A stretch of 20,301 nt of DNA from a virus. The stretch covers positions 1 through 20,301 of IMG/VR virus record IMGVR_UViG_3300032271_000653; one strand, written 5' to 3'. Both the position numbers and the translations under genes were made by a program. Each line of letters begins with the position of its first letter. The stretch's first letter is position 1. Below, piece after piece: positions 19,795 through 20,301 of the stretch. The notes below the pieces were generated by a model that made no database searches, was not told the DNA's origin, and saw only the letters and a list, made by a program, of their open reading frames with translations.

Positions 19795-19823
19795 TTGACA
19801 AGCATGGCAGGGTGTGTTATAAT
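19795..19823 (+). promoter_or_regulatory. Consensus sigma70 promoter for the omega-like gene
   Basis: TTGACA (19795-19800), 17-nt spacer, TATAAT (19818-19823): perfect consensus, starting 1 nt after the phosphoesterase stop. The predicted start is about 19830, giving a 17-nt leader with the ribosome site CAGGAG. Confidence 0.9.
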
Positions 19824-19846
19824 ATACTTTTAAAACAGGAGAAATC

Positions 19847-20074
19847 ATGAAACCAAGAATTGCAAGTCGCGGCCCAGATATCGATATGGAACAGTGTGTA
19901 CGTCAAGCTGGTGGTGGTCGCTATGACATGGTTCTGATTGGCGCACAACGCCTACGTGAACTCAAACGTATTCACCGTGAAGACACCACTAGATATGTAA
20001 CCTGTGTAGATGCTCTTAATGAAATTCAAGCAGGCCAAGTTAATCTAGTTGACTACTTAGCAAAGGTAAAATAA
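19847..20074 (+). CDS. rpoZ: RNA polymerase omega (RpoZ)-like protein
   Basis: 75 residues, slightly shorter than bacterial omega (about 65-95). The segment GGRYDMVLIGAQRLRELKRI matches the conserved core of omega (N-R/Y-F/Y-D-L-V-L-x-A-x-R-A-R-x-L), and the later CVDALNEIQAG matches its A-L-x-E-I-x-x-G motif. Omega clamps the beta' subunit C-terminus and helps assembly of RNA polymerase; it is also a ppGpp-site component in proteobacteria. A phage copy might alter host polymerase. It has its own perfect promoter and a good ribosome site, suggesting early expression. The match is by eye on a short protein. Confidence 0.72.
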   Translation: MKPRIASRGPDIDMEQCVRQAGGGRYDMVLIGAQRLRELKRIHREDTTRYVTCVDALNEIQAGQVNLVDYLAKVK

Positions 20075-20075
20075 C

Positions 20076-20240
20076 ATGGCAAAGCCACAACAAACAGCAA
20101 GTGAATTAAGTCGTACCCTGGCTGGTCAATGGACCAAGACAGAAAAACGTGCCGAGGCTAGTCGTAGTATTATGGCTGCAAAAAAACACACTTACGAAAT
20201 TCTCAAGGCATTTAAACAAGCACAAATTTTAAACAAATAG
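20076..20240 (+). CDS. Small basic hypothetical protein (54 aa)
   Basis: 54 residues starting MAKPQQTASELSRTLAGQWT, Lys/Ala-rich and predicted helical throughout (AAKKHTYEILKAFKQAQ). The ATG follows the omega-like stop by 1 nt, so it is likely co-transcribed. No strong Shine-Dalgarno sequence of its own (weak AAAGGT upstream), which fits translational coupling. Basic helical character would suit a nucleic-acid or polymerase-binding protein, but this is only composition. Confidence 0.6.
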   Translation: MAKPQQTASELSRTLAGQWTKTEKRAEASRSIMAAKKHTYEILKAFKQAQILNK

Positions 20241-20246
20241 TAGCAA

Positions 20247-20301
20247 GGAGGGCTGGCCGAGCGGTCGAAGGCATCCGCCTACTAAGCGGACATGGGTCTT
20301 A
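20247..20301 (+). tRNA. tRNA-Ser (ACT), truncated by window end
   Basis: The 5' 55 nt of a class II-like tRNA: acceptor strand GGAGGGC, Ser-type D arm (TGGCCGAGCGGTCGAAGGCA), anticodon stem TCCGC/GCGGA with loop CTACTAA and anticodon ACT at 20281-20283. A second AGY-reading serine tRNA beside the GCT one at 17465. The 3' half lies outside the window. Confidence 0.8.

Noticed and set aside
1-20301. CRISPR array, insertion sequence or integrase
   Set aside because: No regularly spaced repeats, transposase or integrase motif seen on either strand.

Overview
The window reads as part of a large, T4-like tailed-phage genome, probably an aquatic myovirus. Almost every gene is on the + strand, junctions are mostly 4-nt stop/start overlaps, many small genes match nothing I recognise, tRNAs are clustered, and a FEN-type 5' nuclease is present. 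Seven T4-late-promoter-like octamers fit N(A/C)TAAATA, and six other promoters are near-perfect sigma70 boxes, all with exactly 17-bp spacers. The host is not shown directly. A Gram-negative host is suggested by a signal-peptide-bearing outer-membrane barrel, and a host lineage that uses two-piece tmRNA (alpha-/betaproteobacteria or cyanobacteria) by a permuted tmRNA gene. Family and host are inferences.

Layout. 1-7162 is a nucleotide-sugar/glycan cassette: GT-A-like glycosyltransferase, SAM methyltransferase, RfbB-type 4,6-dehydratase, second GT-like protein, RfbH/E1-type PLP-[2Fe-2S] 3-dehydrase, acetolactate-synthase-like ThDP enzyme and an SDR reductase. The last three resemble the logic of yersiniose biosynthesis (E1, YerE, YerF), so the phage may make a branched-chain 3,6-dideoxysugar. 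7159-12087 is a metabolic block: phosphoribosyltransferase, QueE-like radical SAM enzyme, NAD synthetase, UDP-sugar dehydrogenase, an SGNH-like protein and small unknowns. 12084-14655 begins with a promoter and a 5'-3' exonuclease whose ATG sits at the predicted transcription start, followed by small unknown genes.

14636-15386 appears to be one transcription unit: sigma70 promoter, tRNA-Met(CAT), a 56-aa gene, a circularly permuted two-piece tmRNA, then a strong UUCG-loop terminator. The tmRNA call rests on its T-arm and CCA, a matching acceptor strand, a P2 helix joining the two halves, a paired intervening segment, and a tag frame starting GCA AAC. The tag is unusually long at 29 codons and ends in Phe-Ala-Val.

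15463-17211 holds an outer-membrane beta-barrel gene, a 32-aa ORF with its own promoter and terminator, a 58-aa gene and a sulfotransferase-like gene. 17208-18557 has an 18-bp inverted repeat, six tRNAs (Tyr, Glu, Ser, Gly, Trp, Cys), an HNH endonuclease gene and a deviant tRNA. 18591-19094 is the only minus-strand gene accepted. 19147-20240 carries a metallophosphoesterase, an RNA polymerase omega-like protein and a 54-aa gene behind consensus sigma70 promoters. The window ends inside a tRNA-Ser with anticodon ACT.

Together these genes suggest a phage that remodels surface glycans and nucleotide/NAD pools, and brings its own tRNAs, tmRNA and possibly an RNA polymerase subunit.
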